Source: an uncultured Alphaproteobacteria bacterium (GTDB lineage Bacteria > Pseudomonadota > Alphaproteobacteria > Caulobacterales > Parvularculaceae). From it: 64,000 nucleotides of DNA. The stretch spans positions 145,177 through 209,176 of the forward strand of contig CADEDN010000004.1 of the NCBI GenBank assembly GCA_902826095.1, given 5' to 3'. The notes under the pieces were generated by a model, which ran no database searches, was not told where the DNA came from, and worked only from the letters and a program-made list of their open reading frames with translations. This document shows, one piece after another, positions 27,379-37,061 of the stretch (positions are counted from its first letter, which is position 1; each line of letters begins with the position of its first letter). The position numbers and the translations under genes were made by a program.

Positions 27379-27423
27379 CCTCATCCTGAGGAGCGATGCA
27401 AAGCATCGCGTCTCGAAGGATGA
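27379..27423. repeat. Palindromic interspersed repeat, unit 2 (inverted relative to unit 1)
   Basis: CCTCATCCTGAGGA, then a GCGATGC-AAA-GCATCGC stem, then GTCTCGAAGGATGA. It has the same outer sequences as unit 1 but in the opposite orientation and with a different inner stem. The pair is 27 bp apart and can fold as two hairpins or one long stem. Confidence 0.75.
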
Positions 27424-27435
27424 TTGCCCGCATTT

Positions 27436-28332
27436 CTACAGCGCCTCCGCACCGGAGATGATCTCGATCAGTTCTTTCGTAATTTGCGCCTGACGGGCGC
27501 GGTTATACTGGAGCGTCAGCTTGTCGATCATGTCGCCGGCGTTCCTCGTCGCATTGTCCATCGCGGACATCGACGCCGCCTGCTCCGACGCGACGTTTTC
27601 GAGTAGCGCGCGGAAGACCTGCACGGCGACGTAGCGCGGCAAGAGCGCCTTCAGAATGTCCGCCTCTTCCGGCTCGTAGTCATAGACCGCGCCCTTCAAG
27701 TCCGGCGTCTTGACGCCCCCGTTTTCTGAAGAATTTGGCGCGACAGCCGGGATGATCTGCTGCGCGGTCGGGATCTGGCTGACGACGTTCTTGAACTTGC
27801 CGTAGAACAGCGTTGCGACGTCGAATTCGCCGGCGTCGAACATCGAGAGCACTTTTTCAGCGATCTCCTGCGCATTGGCGAAGCCGACCTGCCGGATTTC
27901 GACGAAGTTCGTTCTCCAGACGATCTGATCGCCGTAAAGGCGCTTTAATTGGTCATTGCCCTTGCGGCCGACGGTGATCAGCTTGACGGTCTTCCCCTCG
28001 CCCTGGAGCTTGACGATGCGCTCGCGCGCAAGGCGCACGATCGACGAATTGAACGCGCCGCAAAGTCCCTTGTCCGCGGTCGCGACGATCAGAAGATGCG
28101 TTTTGTCCGAGCCCGTTCCCCGCAAGAGCGCCGGCGCGTTCGGGTTATCTTTCGCCGACGCCGCGAGATTGGCGAGAACGCCTTCCATCCGCTCCGTATA
28201 AGGACGAGCGGCCTTCGCCGCCTCTTCGGCGCGACGCAGCTTCGCCGCGGCGACCATCTGCTTCGCCTTGGTGATCTTCTTCGTCGACTTGACGGAAGCG
28301 ATCCGGTTCTTGAGGGCCTTAAGGGAGGGCAT
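27436..28332 (-). CDS. atpG: ATP synthase F1 gamma subunit
   Basis: This 298-residue rotor subunit starts [20 protein letters not shown] and has [20 protein letters not shown] in the N-terminal helix, GLCGAFNS in the middle, and the C-terminal [20 protein letters not shown] and [20 protein letters not shown] short insertion around residues 195-215 ([15 protein letters not shown]) is typical of alphaproteobacterial gamma subunits. It is preceded by an unrelated lipoprotein gene rather than directly by atpA. Confidence 0.96.
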   Translation of the reverse strand: MPSLKALKNRIASVKSTKKITKAKQMVAAAKLRRAEEAAKAARPYTERMEGVLANLAASAKDNPNAPALLRGTGSDKTHLLIVATADKGLCGAFNSSIVRLARERIVKLQGEGKTVKLITVGRKGNDQLKRLYGDQIVWRTNFVEIRQVGFANAQEIAEKVLSMFDAGEFDVATLFYGKFKNVVSQIPTAQQIIPAVAPNSSENGGVKTPDLKGAVYDYEPEEADILKALLPRYVAVQVFRALLENVASEQAASMSAMDNATRNAGDMIDKLTLQYNRARQAQITKELIEIISGAEAL

Positions 28333-28343
28333 GTCTTACGTGC

Positions 28344-29165
28344 TCAATGATCAATCGTATTGCTGATTATCCCGCGATCGTATGTAGAGATAATCTCAGC
28401 GAAAGCGGGAAATTTCGAGGCCGTCGCCCTCATTAGCGGAACAACGGAGGCAAAGTCTTCAACGAAACCGGGATCGCATGAATGTCGCGCAAACGAGAAG
28501 CGCTCGTCATCGAATTCCGCATCAACAAAATATGTCGTTCCGTCGGCGCAGAACCCGTCGCCAGTTCGGACGAAAGGCTGTTTGCTAATCGCTTTCCTGT
28601 GTTCAGAGGTTAGGATAGCTTCGAATTCTTCGACATGAAGCTTGGTTGCATAGGTTTCGCGCTGGTCCTTGCTCCAGGTGACGACCCCATATTCTTTGGG
28701 AATGGAATAGCCGCTGAATGAAATCAGCGCCATGTCGCGGTCTTCGCTCGGCCCGAATTCGCTTGGACCGAATGATTTAGCATAAACAAAAGCGCCCTGT
28801 GGTTCGGGGGTTTCATTGTCTACGCCGTAATCATACCAATTCGCCGACACGAGAAGCGGCGATTGAAACGAAGGGGAAATCACTACGCGAAGATACTGGC
28901 GGCGCTCCGAAGTCTTTGGGCGACGACCATGATCGATTTCAAATTCACCAAAATTGCCAAGCAGAAAGCGATGATACTGGCGCCTAAAGTTTTCCGTGAA
29001 TGAGGGGTCCGGCCGAAGGTCCACCCGGCACCCGTCTGGATCCGAACACGTCTCGTCGGCCCCGACGACACCCGCGACGCCGTCGGCCTTGGTGGATGCG
29101 CACGCGGAGAGGGCCGCCATCGCGGTCACCCCTAGCGCAAAAATCATTGCATTCGTCGCGCGCAT
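28344..29165 (-). CDS. Lipoprotein of unknown function inserted in the atp operon
   Basis: This 273-residue protein has a signal peptide ending in the lipobox LSAC (cysteine about residue 22). I do not recognise a family. The mature region has a DETCSDPDGCRVDL cysteine pair, a central HGRRPKTSERRQYLRVVISP segment and a C-terminal DGFCADGTTYFVDAEFD with a third and fourth cysteine. It fits between atpA (26 bp upstream) and atpG (11 bp downstream) on the same strand, so it must be read through with the ATP synthase genes. Its A/T content is somewhat higher than that of the atp genes. Start ATG 29165 or GTG 29168. Confidence 0.75.
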   Translation of the reverse strand: MRATNAMIFALGVTAMAALSACASTKADGVAGVVGADETCSDPDGCRVDLRPDPSFTENFRRQYHRFLLGNFGEFEIDHGRRPKTSERRQYLRVVISPSFQSPLLVSANWYDYGVDNETPEPQGAFVYAKSFGPSEFGPSEDRDMALISFSGYSIPKEYGVVTWSKDQRETYATKLHVEEFEAILTSEHRKAISKQPFVRTGDGFCADGTTYFVDAEFDDERFSFARHSCDPGFVEDFASVVPLMRATASKFPAFAEIISTYDRGIISNTIDH

Positions 29166-29191
29166 CACTGGTTTGCCTAAGTGGTAAAAGC

Positions 29192-30721
29192 CTACGCGAA
29201 CTTCTTCACAAAAGCGTCGAGGATCGAAACCAGCTTGTCTTCTTCCGCCTTGTCGAGCTTGCCTGTGTCGCGGATCGTTTTCAGAAGCGCGCCGTGATCG
29301 GCGTGGAGATGGCGGAGGAACTCTTTCTCGAAATCCTGCACTTGGGTTTTCGGCATCTTGTCGAGATAGCCTCTGACGCCGGCGAAGATGACGCAGACCT
29401 GTTCTTCGACCTGAAGCGGCGAGAATTGCGGCTGTTTCATCAGTTCGGTGAGGCGGTCGCCGCGGTTCAAAATCCGCTGCGTCGTCGCGTCGAGGTCGGA
29501 GCCGAACTGCGCGAAGGCGGCAAGCTCCCTATACTGAGCAAGTTCGCCTTTGATCTTACCGGCGACCTGCTTCATCGCCTTGATCTGCGCCGAGGAGCCG
29601 ACGCGGCTGACCGAGAGGCCGACGTTCACCGCGGGGCGGATGCCCTGATAGAAGAGATCGGTTTCAAGGAAAATTTGGCCGTCGGTGATCGAGATGACGT
29701 TGGTCGGGATATAGGCCGAGACGTCGTTCGCCTGCGTCTCGATGATCGGGAGCGCGGTCAGCGACCCGCCGCCGTGACTTTCGTTCAGCTTCGCCGCGCG
29801 CTCAAGAAGGCGCGAGTGGAGATAGAAAACGTCGCCGGGATAAGCTTCGCGGCCCGGCGGCCGGCGAAGGAGGAGCGACATCTGGCGATAGGCGACGGCC
29901 TGTTTTGAGAGGTCGTCATAGATCATCAAGGCGTGCATGCCGTTGTCGCGGAAATACTCGCCCATCGCGCAGCCGGCGAAGGGCGCGAGGAACTGCAGCG
30001 GCGCCGGTTCAGAGGCTGTCGCCGCGACGACGATCGAATATTCAAGCGCGCCGTTGTCTTCGAGCGTTTTCACGATCTGCGCGACGGTCGAGCGCTTCTG
30101 GCCGATCGCGACATAGACGCAATAAAGCTTTTTCTTCTCGTCTCCGCTTGCGTTGATCGCCTTCTGATTGAGGATCGTGTCGATGCAGATCGCGGTCTTG
30201 CCGGTCTGGCGGTCGCCGATGACCAGTTCGCGCTGGCCGCGGCCGATCGGGATCATCGCGTCGATCGCCTTGATGCCGGTCTGAACCGGTTCGTGCACGG
30301 ACTTCCTTGGCAGGATGCCCGGCGCCTTGACGTCGACGACGCGGCGCTCGGTCGCATGGATCGGCCCCTTGCCGTCGATCGGATTGCCGAGCGGGTCGAC
30401 GACGCGCCCGAGAAGCCCCTTGCCGACCGGCACGTCGACGATCGACTTCGTGCGCTTGACGGTGTCGCCTTCCTTGATGTTCCTGTCTTCGCCGAAGATG
30501 ACGACGCCGACATTGTCGCTTTCAAGGTTCAGCGCCATGCCTTTGACGCCGTCCGAAAACTCGACCATCTCGCCGGCCTGCACATTGTCGAGGCCGTAGA
30601 CGCGCGCGATGCCGTCGCCGACCGAGAGCACCTGGCCGATCTCGGAGACTTCGGCGTCCTTGCCGAAATCCTTGATCTGCTGCTTTAAAATGCTCGAAAT
30701 TTCAGCCGCGTTGAGTTCCAT
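29192..30721 (-). CDS. atpA: ATP synthase F1 alpha subunit
   Basis: This 509-residue non-catalytic nucleotide-binding subunit starts [19 protein letters not shown]. Walker A is GDRQTGKT, and the segment [20 protein letters not shown] is diagnostic of the alpha subunit. Length is normal for the family. It follows atpH by 4 bp. Downstream, an unrelated lipoprotein gene separates it from atpG. Confidence 0.97.
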   Translation of the reverse strand: MELNAAEISSILKQQIKDFGKDAEVSEIGQVLSVGDGIARVYGLDNVQAGEMVEFSDGVKGMALNLESDNVGVVIFGEDRNIKEGDTVKRTKSIVDVPVGKGLLGRVVDPLGNPIDGKGPIHATERRVVDVKAPGILPRKSVHEPVQTGIKAIDAMIPIGRGQRELVIGDRQTGKTAICIDTILNQKAINASGDEKKKLYCVYVAIGQKRSTVAQIVKTLEDNGALEYSIVVAATASEPAPLQFLAPFAGCAMGEYFRDNGMHALMIYDDLSKQAVAYRQMSLLLRRPPGREAYPGDVFYLHSRLLERAAKLNESHGGGSLTALPIIETQANDVSAYIPTNVISITDGQIFLETDLFYQGIRPAVNVGLSVSRVGSSAQIKAMKQVAGKIKGELAQYRELAAFAQFGSDLDATTQRILNRGDRLTELMKQPQFSPLQVEEQVCVIFAGVRGYLDKMPKTQVQDFEKEFLRHLHADHGALLKTIRDTGKLDKAEEDKLVSILDAFVKKFA

Positions 30722-30725
30722 CGCT

Positions 30726-31292
30726 TCACGCCTCTTTCATCACGGATTTCAGTCGATTGAGTTTTGTTTTCAGCGACGAGTCGATCATCGTCGAGCCGAC
30801 TTTGACGACCATGCCGCCGAGAAGATCGGCGTCGACCTTCACCGAGAGATTGACCGCCTTGCCGACGACGCGTTCGATCTCGCCTCGAAGTCGCTTGGTC
30901 TGATCGTCATTCAAGGGCGCCGCCGCCGTCGCTTCCGCCGACACCTCGCCGCGGTGTTCGGCGAGCCGCTTCCTGAACGCGGCAATCATGCCGGGAAGCG
31001 CGAACAGCCGACCGTTCCTGCCGACGACGCCGAGAAAATTCCGGGTCAGCGCGCAAACGCCCGCCTTGCCGGCGATCGCCGCCATGGCGCCCGCCTTCTC
31101 GTCGGAATCGTAAACGGGGCTTGTCAGAAAAGAGCGAAAATCAGCCGATGCGTCGATCGCCCTGCCGAGCGTTGCGAGATCGGCTTCGACCTTTTCAAGA
31201 GCGCCCTCATCAAGCGCCAGGTCAAACAGCGCTTCGGCGTAGCGAAAAGCGGGACCCGAAACGGTCGGCGAGGCGGCGGCTTCCGAAGACAT
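30726..31292 (-). CDS. atpH: ATP synthase F1 delta subunit
   Basis: This 188-residue peripheral-stalk subunit linking F1 to b/b' begins with a short Ser/Ala-rich lead, then [20 protein letters not shown]. The middle has the [19 protein letters not shown] block, and the C-terminal [20 protein letters not shown] is diagnostic. It is first in the minus-strand F1 operon. In many alphaproteobacteria priA lies just upstream; here priA is 8.4 kb away. Confidence 0.95.
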   Translation of the reverse strand: MSSEAAASPTVSGPAFRYAEALFDLALDEGALEKVEADLATLGRAIDASADFRSFLTSPVYDSDEKAGAMAAIAGKAGVCALTRNFLGVVGRNGRLFALPGMIAAFRKRLAEHRGEVSAEATAAAPLNDDQTKRLRGEIERVVGKAVNLSVKVDADLLGGMVVKVGSTMIDSSLKTKLNRLKSVMKEA

Positions 31293-31580
31293 GAGGGCGT
31301 TAAAGCTCCCGTCCGGTCCGGCGGCGAACGCCGCCTAACGAATTGAATTTACAGCGAATTTCGGAGCCCGGAACGGCGCGCGCCATGAGCCCCTCGACGC
31401 GATCGCGGGTGGGGTTAGCATGCGCCTCGCCGCGACGCAACAATAGCGCCCCTGCGGCGGATTGGCGACGCTTTGATCGCGTCCGGAATGGCGCTGAAAT
31501 TCCCGAAAATTCGGCATGCAAAATGCGTAAGTCGGCAGGTTTTGCGGTATAGTGTCCGCGCTTCTCCTCAAGTTGCGTTT
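31293..31580. other. Divergent gap between atpH and the first G8-domain gene
   Basis: No convincing gene is seen. It must hold the atp promoter (minus strand) and probably the promoter of the G8 gene. A TATAGT hexamer at about 31551 is a candidate minus-10 for the plus strand, but no good minus-35 could be paired with it. Confidence 0.35.
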
Positions 31581-34328
31581 GTGAGGGCTGGCGTTGTGGT
31601 TGGTTTGGGGCTGACGGGGTCCGCTTGCGGCGCCCCGCTGGCGGGTTTTTGTTGGGGATTTCAGCGCATTCGCGCCATAGGGCGCGGTGCGACGCAGAAT
31701 GTTTTTGCGCCGATCCGGCCGCCCCATTCAATTGTCAACAATCGGCCGGACAGCCGGCGCTTTCGCCGACAAACGAGCCTTGCCGCCTTCATTCTCCTTT
31801 CGGCCGTGACGCTGCCGTCTGCGGCGTTGGCGTCACTCCTCGCCTGCGCGGGGACGCGCCCGCCCGTCACGCCGCCGGCGAGCAGCCATCTCGGCGCGCT
31901 CGCCAAACTCGATGCGATCGCGCCGCCGTCGGTCGGCGTGCAGGCGATCCAGTCCGGCGCATGGTCCGATCCGGCGACCTGGGGCGGGCTGACGCCCTCC
32001 GGAAGGGTCGTCATTCCCGCCGGCGTCAGCGTCGTCTTCGATCTAAAGCGCAGCGAAGCGCTGAAATCCGTCCGCGTCGAAGGGTGCCTCGAATTGTCGT
32101 CGAGCGTTTCCAACCGGCTGATGACGGAGCTTTTGTACATTGCGCCCGGCGGCGAATTCCTGGCCGGCACGGCCAAGGCGCCGACGCCCGCAAGCGTTCG
32201 GGCTGAAGTCGTCTTTCCCGATCTTGGGCCCCTTGATGTTGTCAGCGATCCGGCTCTCCTTGGGAAGGGCCTTGTCGCGGCTTCGCGCGTGCGCCTTTAC
32301 GGCGAACTGAAAACCGCGCGCGTCAAGGTCGCCGCGACGCCCGCCAAAAGAGATGTCGACATCCAGCTGTCGGCGGCCCCGACAGGATGGCAGGTCGGCG
32401 ACCGCGTGATCCTGACTGGAACGCGCTTCATTCCGCAAGACACGGCGAACGGCGTCGTCCTTTCAAGCCCGACGCAGGACGAGATCCGGTATGTCGCCGC
32501 GATCAACGGCTCGACCGTCACGCTCAACAAGGGCCTCTCCTACGGCCATCCCGCGCCCGATCCAACGCTCGGCGCCTATCTCGTCAATTATTCGCGCAAT
32601 GTCCGCCTCGCGACTGAAAACGGCGCGACGATCGCAACGACCGAGCGCGCGCATGCGATGTTCATGTCGACGGAAACGACGCTGCAGGGCGTTGAATTCT
32701 GGGAAATGGGCCGGACGGACAAATCCATTCGCGCGATCGACGCCGCCGAATTGACGGCGCCGACGCCGACGTCGAACGTCAAGGGCCGCTATCCGCTGCA
32801 TCTTCATCAGGTCGGCTTCGCGGCGGACAATGCAGCGCCGCTCATCCGCGACGTCGCGGTCTGGGGATCGCCCGGCTGGGGCATAGCCCAGCACGCCGGC
32901 AACGCGTTTCTTTTCCAGAACAACACCTGGAACACTTTCGGCGCTGGGTTTGTCGCTGAAAGCGGCAATGAAATCGGCGCCTGGGTCGAGAACACGGCGA
33001 TCAAGTCAGTCGGCGTCGATCACATCGTCAAGGACGCCGACGACGTCGCCGCTTTCGATCTCGGGCGGACGGGCGACGGGTTCTGGCTGCAAAGCCGGTC
33101 CGTCCGGCTCCACAAGAACCTCGCCGTCGGCATGACCGGCGGCATGGGTTTTGTCTATTTCCACCGCAACAGCGACCTCGGCTCGACGCAGCCGCTGACG
33201 CCGGCCTTCGCGGCCCAAACGCTGTGCATGCCGGGATCCATGCGGTTCAAGCCGCAGGCGATCGACGCGCCGCAAATCGCTCAGTTTACGGATAATGAAG
33301 CGATCGCGTCGGACGTCGGCTTCCATATCGTCAAGCCGCGGCCGATCGAGCCGCACGACATCCGCTCCGTCCTCGACAATTTCCGCGCCTGGGAAGTGAC
33401 GATCGGCGTCGATCTCACCTACACGTCCCGCTACACGGTGAAGGGCGGGCTCCTCATCGGCACATGGGCGGCGTCCGACACGATCGGCGTCAATTTCGGC
33501 ACGAACACCTATGATCTCGCGGTCGTCAACACGAGAATTTCGGCGTTCGATTACGGGATCAATCTTTCCAAAGCGACGACGAGGACGTTCGGCCGCTCCA
33601 GCCAATATTCCGTCGTCGGCGTCGCCTACGCCGGCATCCGGAAGAGCAAGCTCATCAACCACGATGCGAGCGACCAGATCCTCGCCGGCCCGTTGACGTC
33701 AAAGCCGCCGACGCTGGCCTTCGTCTGGGGATCAGGGCCCGCCGTTCCAAGCGCGAACGCCCTTTATCTCTATGTGCGTGGCGCAAAATACGACAGTTCC
33801 GGGCGGACGCTTTATCCCGTCGCGACGGACGAGTTCCTGATCAACTGGACGAATTTCCAGCAGCTCGCCGCCGAACGCGGCTTCATGACGCTCAGCACCG
33901 GCGAAAGAGTGATGATCGTTCCGGAGTTCTATTCCGACCGGCTGACCGGCGAGATTTTCCAGACGTCCTTTGTCGTCAAACCGGCGTCCTATTTCCCATG
34001 GCCGGCGACGCGTCTTGACGGCTCGCCCGCCGATCTTGGCCGTTACCGGCGGCTGGTCGGCGCGCCGGCGGCCGCCAATGATTATCTAAGTTCCCCCGCC
34101 AACACGCCAGTCTTGATTGACGCTTTTGCGAACGACACGTCAGTCGATGGCGTCGTCATCGCCTCTGGACACACTTACGCGCGCAACGGCAATGTCCGCC
34201 AACTCGCAAGCGGCGCCTTCGAATATGCGCCCTACCCGGATTTTACTGGCGTCGACCGTTTCAGTTATTTTGTGCGCAACGGCCAGGGCTTCGTCGCGCG
34301 CGCCTTCGTCACCGTGCGCGTCCGGTAG
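31473..34328 (+). CDS. Exported G8-domain / beta-helix protein (CEMIP/TMEM2-like), copy 1
   Basis: The frame is up to 951 codons; the real start is unclear (possible GTG 31581 or ATT 31731), because the signal peptide (RRQTSLAAFILLSAVTL) begins only near codon 97. After it comes a G8 domain (SGAWSDPATWGGLTPSGRV, then IPAGVSVVFD), a long right-handed beta-helix with RYPLHLHQVG, VWGSPGWGIAQHAGNAF and TFGAGFVAESGNEIGAW, and a C-terminal cadherin/Ig-like module (about 870-951, FEYAPYPDFTGVDRFSYFVR). This order matches the hyaluronan-binding CEMIP/TMEM2 family. Polysaccharide binding or cleavage is plausible; activity is unproven. Confidence 0.75.
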   Translation: MIASGMALKFPKIRHAKCVSRQVLRYSVRASPQVAFVRAGVVVGLGLTGSACGAPLAGFCWGFQRIRAIGRGATQNVFAPIRPPHSIVNNRPDSRRFRRQTSLAAFILLSAVTLPSAALASLLACAGTRPPVTPPASSHLGALAKLDAIAPPSVGVQAIQSGAWSDPATWGGLTPSGRVVIPAGVSVVFDLKRSEALKSVRVEGCLELSSSVSNRLMTELLYIAPGGEFLAGTAKAPTPASVRAEVVFPDLGPLDVVSDPALLGKGLVAASRVRLYGELKTARVKVAATPAKRDVDIQLSAAPTGWQVGDRVILTGTRFIPQDTANGVVLSSPTQDEIRYVAAINGSTVTLNKGLSYGHPAPDPTLGAYLVNYSRNVRLATENGATIATTERAHAMFMSTETTLQGVEFWEMGRTDKSIRAIDAAELTAPTPTSNVKGRYPLHLHQVGFAADNAAPLIRDVAVWGSPGWGIAQHAGNAFLFQNNTWNTFGAGFVAESGNEIGAWVENTAIKSVGVDHIVKDADDVAAFDLGRTGDGFWLQSRSVRLHKNLAVGMTGGMGFVYFHRNSDLGSTQPLTPAFAAQTLCMPGSMRFKPQAIDAPQIAQFTDNEAIASDVGFHIVKPRPIEPHDIRSVLDNFRAWEVTIGVDLTYTSRYTVKGGLLIGTWAASDTIGVNFGTNTYDLAVVNTRISAFDYGINLSKATTRTFGRSSQYSVVGVAYAGIRKSKLINHDASDQILAGPLTSKPPTLAFVWGSGPAVPSANALYLYVRGAKYDSSGRTLYPVATDEFLINWTNFQQLAAERGFMTLSTGERVMIVPEFYSDRLTGEIFQTSFVVKPASYFPWPATRLDGSPADLGRYRRLVGAPAAANDYLSSPANTPVLIDAFANDTSVDGVVIASGHTYARNGNVRQLASGAFEYAPYPDFTGVDRFSYFVRNGQGFVARAFVTVRVR

Positions 34329-34414
34329 GGAGCGCCGCGGCGCAGCGCCCGCTTTCCAACCTCTTATCCGGCTGGCGAGGCTGCCTTGATTGCGCTATAT
34401 TTGGACATCAAATA

Positions 34415-34428
34415 GCGAATACATTCGC
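34415..34428. promoter_or_regulatory. Short palindrome upstream of the S9 peptidase gene
   Basis: GCGAAT-AC-ATTCGC is a 14-bp inverted repeat, 24 bp before the S9 start, in a locally A/T-rich stretch. It could be an operator, but it is short. Confidence 0.3.
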
Positions 34429-34451
34429 GATATCACGCTTGGGGGCTCACC

Positions 34452-36404
34452 ATGATCAAAGCTCAATTGACCGCATGCTTGTTCGCGGCGTCAGCATTGC
34501 TGATCGGGGCGGCGCGGGCGCAAGGCGACGCTGCGGTCTACGGCGCCTTGCCCGCCGTTTCCGAAGTCCAGATTTCGCCGGACGGTTCGACTGTCGCCAT
34601 GCTGCGCTCCGCCAACGACAAGATGTCGGTCGTTTTCTACAATCTCGCCAATCCTGATGCGAAGCCCGCCGGCATTGAAGTCGGCGGCGGCAAGGCGCGC
34701 GACATCGTCTGGGCGGACAACGATCATGTGCTTGTCCTCGCCTCGCAGACCGGCCGCATGCAAGTGACGACCGGCCTCGAGACGATCGAGTTCTTCCGCT
34801 GGTTTTCGGTGTCAAAGTCGAAAATGAAGGCGGTCGTGCTGTTCGGGAATGAGGGGAATCTTTACATCTCCTCGGCTGGGAGCCTTATTGCGACGACGCC
34901 GGATAATCCCGGTCGCTCGTTGTTCGCCCGCTATTTCACGCAGAAGGCCGGGCCGGCGTCCTTTGATTTGCTCTCGGCTGATCTGACTCGCGGCGACGAG
35001 AAGCTCGTCGAAGCGGGAACAGCGAAGACTTATGATTGGCTGGTCTCGAGGTCGGGAAATCCGCTGGCGCGGCTCGACTACGATTCACTGAAGAAGGAGA
35101 CGATCTTGTACGTCCGCAAGGACGGCGAGGGCGAATTTCAGCGGGTCAGCGAATTCGCGGACAAACCAGGCGCGGCGGCGAGCATCAGCTTTTACGGGCT
35201 TGCGCCGGACGGAACGAATTTCATCGCGTCGATTTCCGGCGAAGGCAACAGGCGCTCGCTGATCGCTGTCGATCCGGCGACGGGCGCGTCAAAATCCACG
35301 CTGTTTTCCAATCCGCAATATGATCTCGACGGCGTGATCTACGATCACAGGGAGGCGACAGCGACCGGCGTCCGCTTCACCGACGACATTCCAAGATACG
35401 TCCATTTCGACGCTGACCAGCAGAAAATTCAGACTTCGCTCGAAAAAGCGCTCCCCGGAGCGTCGCCGATCATCGTCTCAAAGACCGCTGACGGCGGAAA
35501 AATGATCGTCAAAGCACTGTATACCGATCATCCGGAGCAGTATTTCCTCTTTGACCGCGCCGCCAAAGCGCTCAATATGATTGCGACCGCTTATCCCGCC
35601 ATCGACGGCAAGGTCGTCGCGCGAAAGGAGCGATTCGATCACCTCAGTTCGGACGGCCGCGCCATTCCCGGCTATCTCACCGCGCCCGCGAACGCGTCCA
35701 AGCAGAACATGCCGCTCATCGTTCTTCCGCATGGGGGCCCCCAGGGGCGCGACGACATGACTTTCGACTGGTGGCCCTTTTTCTACGCCGCCAACGGCTA
35801 TCTCGTTTACCAACCGAATTTCCGCGGCTCGGACGGCTACGGCGCCGATTTCGTGTCGGCGGGGTTCGGCGAATGGGGCCGCAAAATGCAGGACGACATC
35901 ACGTTCGGCGTCAGGAAGCTGATCGCGGACGGCGTCGTCGATCCAAAGCGGATTTGCATTATCGGCGCGAGTTACGGCGGCTACGCCGCGCTCGCCGGCG
36001 CCACGCTGACGCCTGACCTTTACGCCTGCGCCGTCAGCGTCAACGGCGTCTCGAATTTGCCGGCGCTCATCGGCCGAACCGCCAGATGGAGCGACTGGGC
36101 CGAAGATTATTGGGACGTGCGGCTTGGAAGCCGGTTTCGCGACAAGAAAGCGCTCGAGGAAGTCAGTCCGACGGAAAACGCCGACAAAGCGATCGCGCCG
36201 ATCATGCTCATCCACGGCCGCGACGACACGGTCGTTCCGTTCAGCCACAGCCTAAAAATGCACGATGCGCTGAAGGCCGCCGGCAAGCCGGTCGAACTCG
36301 TCGAACTGAAAGGCGAGGATCACTGGCTGTCGCGCGGACCGTCGCGAACGACGACGCTCGTCAAGTCTCTTGAATTCGTCAATCGACATATCGGAGAGCG
36401 ATAA
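34452..36404 (+). CDS. Exported S9-family prolyl oligopeptidase-like peptidase
   Basis: This 650-residue protein has a signal peptide (MIKAQLTACLFAASALLIGA), an N-terminal beta-propeller (about 30-390, with SEVQISPDGSTVAML as first blade) and a C-terminal alpha/beta hydrolase domain. The catalytic triad is readable: S507 in GASYGGYAA, D592 (or D591) in GRDDTVVP, and H624 in EDHWLS. It resembles acylaminoacyl- or dipeptidyl-peptidase-type S9C enzymes. It sits between the two G8-domain genes on the same strand, suggesting joint action on extracellular glycoprotein or peptidoglycan-like material. Confidence 0.88.
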   Translation: MIKAQLTACLFAASALLIGAARAQGDAAVYGALPAVSEVQISPDGSTVAMLRSANDKMSVVFYNLANPDAKPAGIEVGGGKARDIVWADNDHVLVLASQTGRMQVTTGLETIEFFRWFSVSKSKMKAVVLFGNEGNLYISSAGSLIATTPDNPGRSLFARYFTQKAGPASFDLLSADLTRGDEKLVEAGTAKTYDWLVSRSGNPLARLDYDSLKKETILYVRKDGEGEFQRVSEFADKPGAAASISFYGLAPDGTNFIASISGEGNRRSLIAVDPATGASKSTLFSNPQYDLDGVIYDHREATATGVRFTDDIPRYVHFDADQQKIQTSLEKALPGASPIIVSKTADGGKMIVKALYTDHPEQYFLFDRAAKALNMIATAYPAIDGKVVARKERFDHLSSDGRAIPGYLTAPANASKQNMPLIVLPHGGPQGRDDMTFDWWPFFYAANGYLVYQPNFRGSDGYGADFVSAGFGEWGRKMQDDITFGVRKLIADGVVDPKRICIIGASYGGYAALAGATLTPDLYACAVSVNGVSNLPALIGRTARWSDWAEDYWDVRLGSRFRDKKALEEVSPTENADKAIAPIMLIHGRDDTVVPFSHSLKMHDALKAAGKPVELVELKGEDHWLSRGPSRTTTLVKSLEFVNRHIGER

Positions 36405-36535
36405 ACGCCGGCGGCGCCAGGCGCTGTTCGACGGCATCGGAACGAGCCGCGTTCTCCGCGTCGACCATCAAGCCGGCGGGCGCGCTTCGCAATCGCTGCA
36501 GTCTCTCTTGCCGCCCGGGCGCGCCGATATTTATT

Positions 36536-36691
36536 CCGCCTAAGGACGACCTTGCGCCGGCGTCGGTCTTCGACGCGCTTGTCGGCGACGAGGCGCGTCG
36601 GCGCGAAACCATTCTTAAAATGGGCTTCACCTGGGACGAGAATGCGCGGCGCGTCGAAAGGCTCGCCAACGAAACCATCCGCCTGCGCTGA
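36536..36691 (+). pseudogene. Possible C-terminal gene remnant
   Basis: An in-frame run without a start reads IFIPPKDDLAPASVFDALVG, then DEARRRETILKMGFTWDENA and a RLANETIRLR end before TGA at 36689. The pattern (short acidic helix, GFTWDENARRVERL, stop) resembles the C-terminal helix of family-4 glycosyltransferases. Upstream the reading becomes unconvincing. It is best read as debris of a truncated gene, with low certainty. Confidence 0.3.
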
Positions 36692-36939
36692 CGCGTCGAT
36701 TTCCGGCCGAAATGAAATTCAGCAGCGCGAGTCGCGGCGCATTTTTCACGGAATAGGCGAATCACTTTCCCCGGATTTGAGTCGCGGCGGGCTCGCGGAG
36801 CGCCGCTTCATGAAAACGCGGAAAGGTCGGACGCCGCCGCGGCGGCGCGCGCGGCGGCGGCGCTTGATCCGCCAATTCCTTGCGATTTCAGCGGTTTGGG
36901 TCGCGCGAATCAATTTCTTCCGTAGACTGACTATCAAAT

Positions 36940-36964
36940 CCGTAACGCGAACCGTTAACGCGAA
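36940..36964 (+). repeat. Tandem 12/13-bp direct repeat in the leader of the second G8 gene
   Basis: CCGTAACGCGAA is followed at once by CCGTTAACGCGAA. It lies in a local A/T-rich promoter-like segment about 95-120 bp before the GTG start. It is a possible activator site; the GTTAAC part also resembles a CtrA half-site, which is weak evidence. Confidence 0.45.
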
Positions 36965-37020
36965 TATTACCATCCTGAGATTTTACGACTTGTAAGGTGT
37001 GCGGTTGGAACCCGGTTCAT

Positions 37021-37061
37021 AGACCTCCTCGCGCAAATTCCGCATGGAGGGTCTTTAGGTG
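37021..37061 (+). promoter_or_regulatory. Leader hairpin that pairs the Shine-Dalgarno sequence
   Basis: AGACCTCC (37021-37028) can pair with GGAGGGTCT (37046-37054), leaving one bulge and a 17-nt loop. The right arm contains GGAGG, 8 bases before the GTG start at 37059. The helix would therefore hide the ribosome site until it is opened, suggesting translational control of the second G8 gene. Confidence 0.5.

Larger units (their letters stand above)
36405..37058. other. 654-bp region before the second G8 gene: a decayed fragment and a complex leader
   Basis: There is no intact gene. Holds a possible gene remnant (36536-36691), a purine/CG-rich low-complexity run (about 36820-36870), a tandem direct repeat at 36940-36964 and a hairpin that includes the ribosome site of the next gene (37021-37054). 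Confidence 0.5.

Noticed and set aside
31300..31731. Minus-strand frame upstream of atpH
   Set aside because: Low-complexity basic translation without motifs; region better explained as divergent promoter plus the 5' part of the G8 gene.
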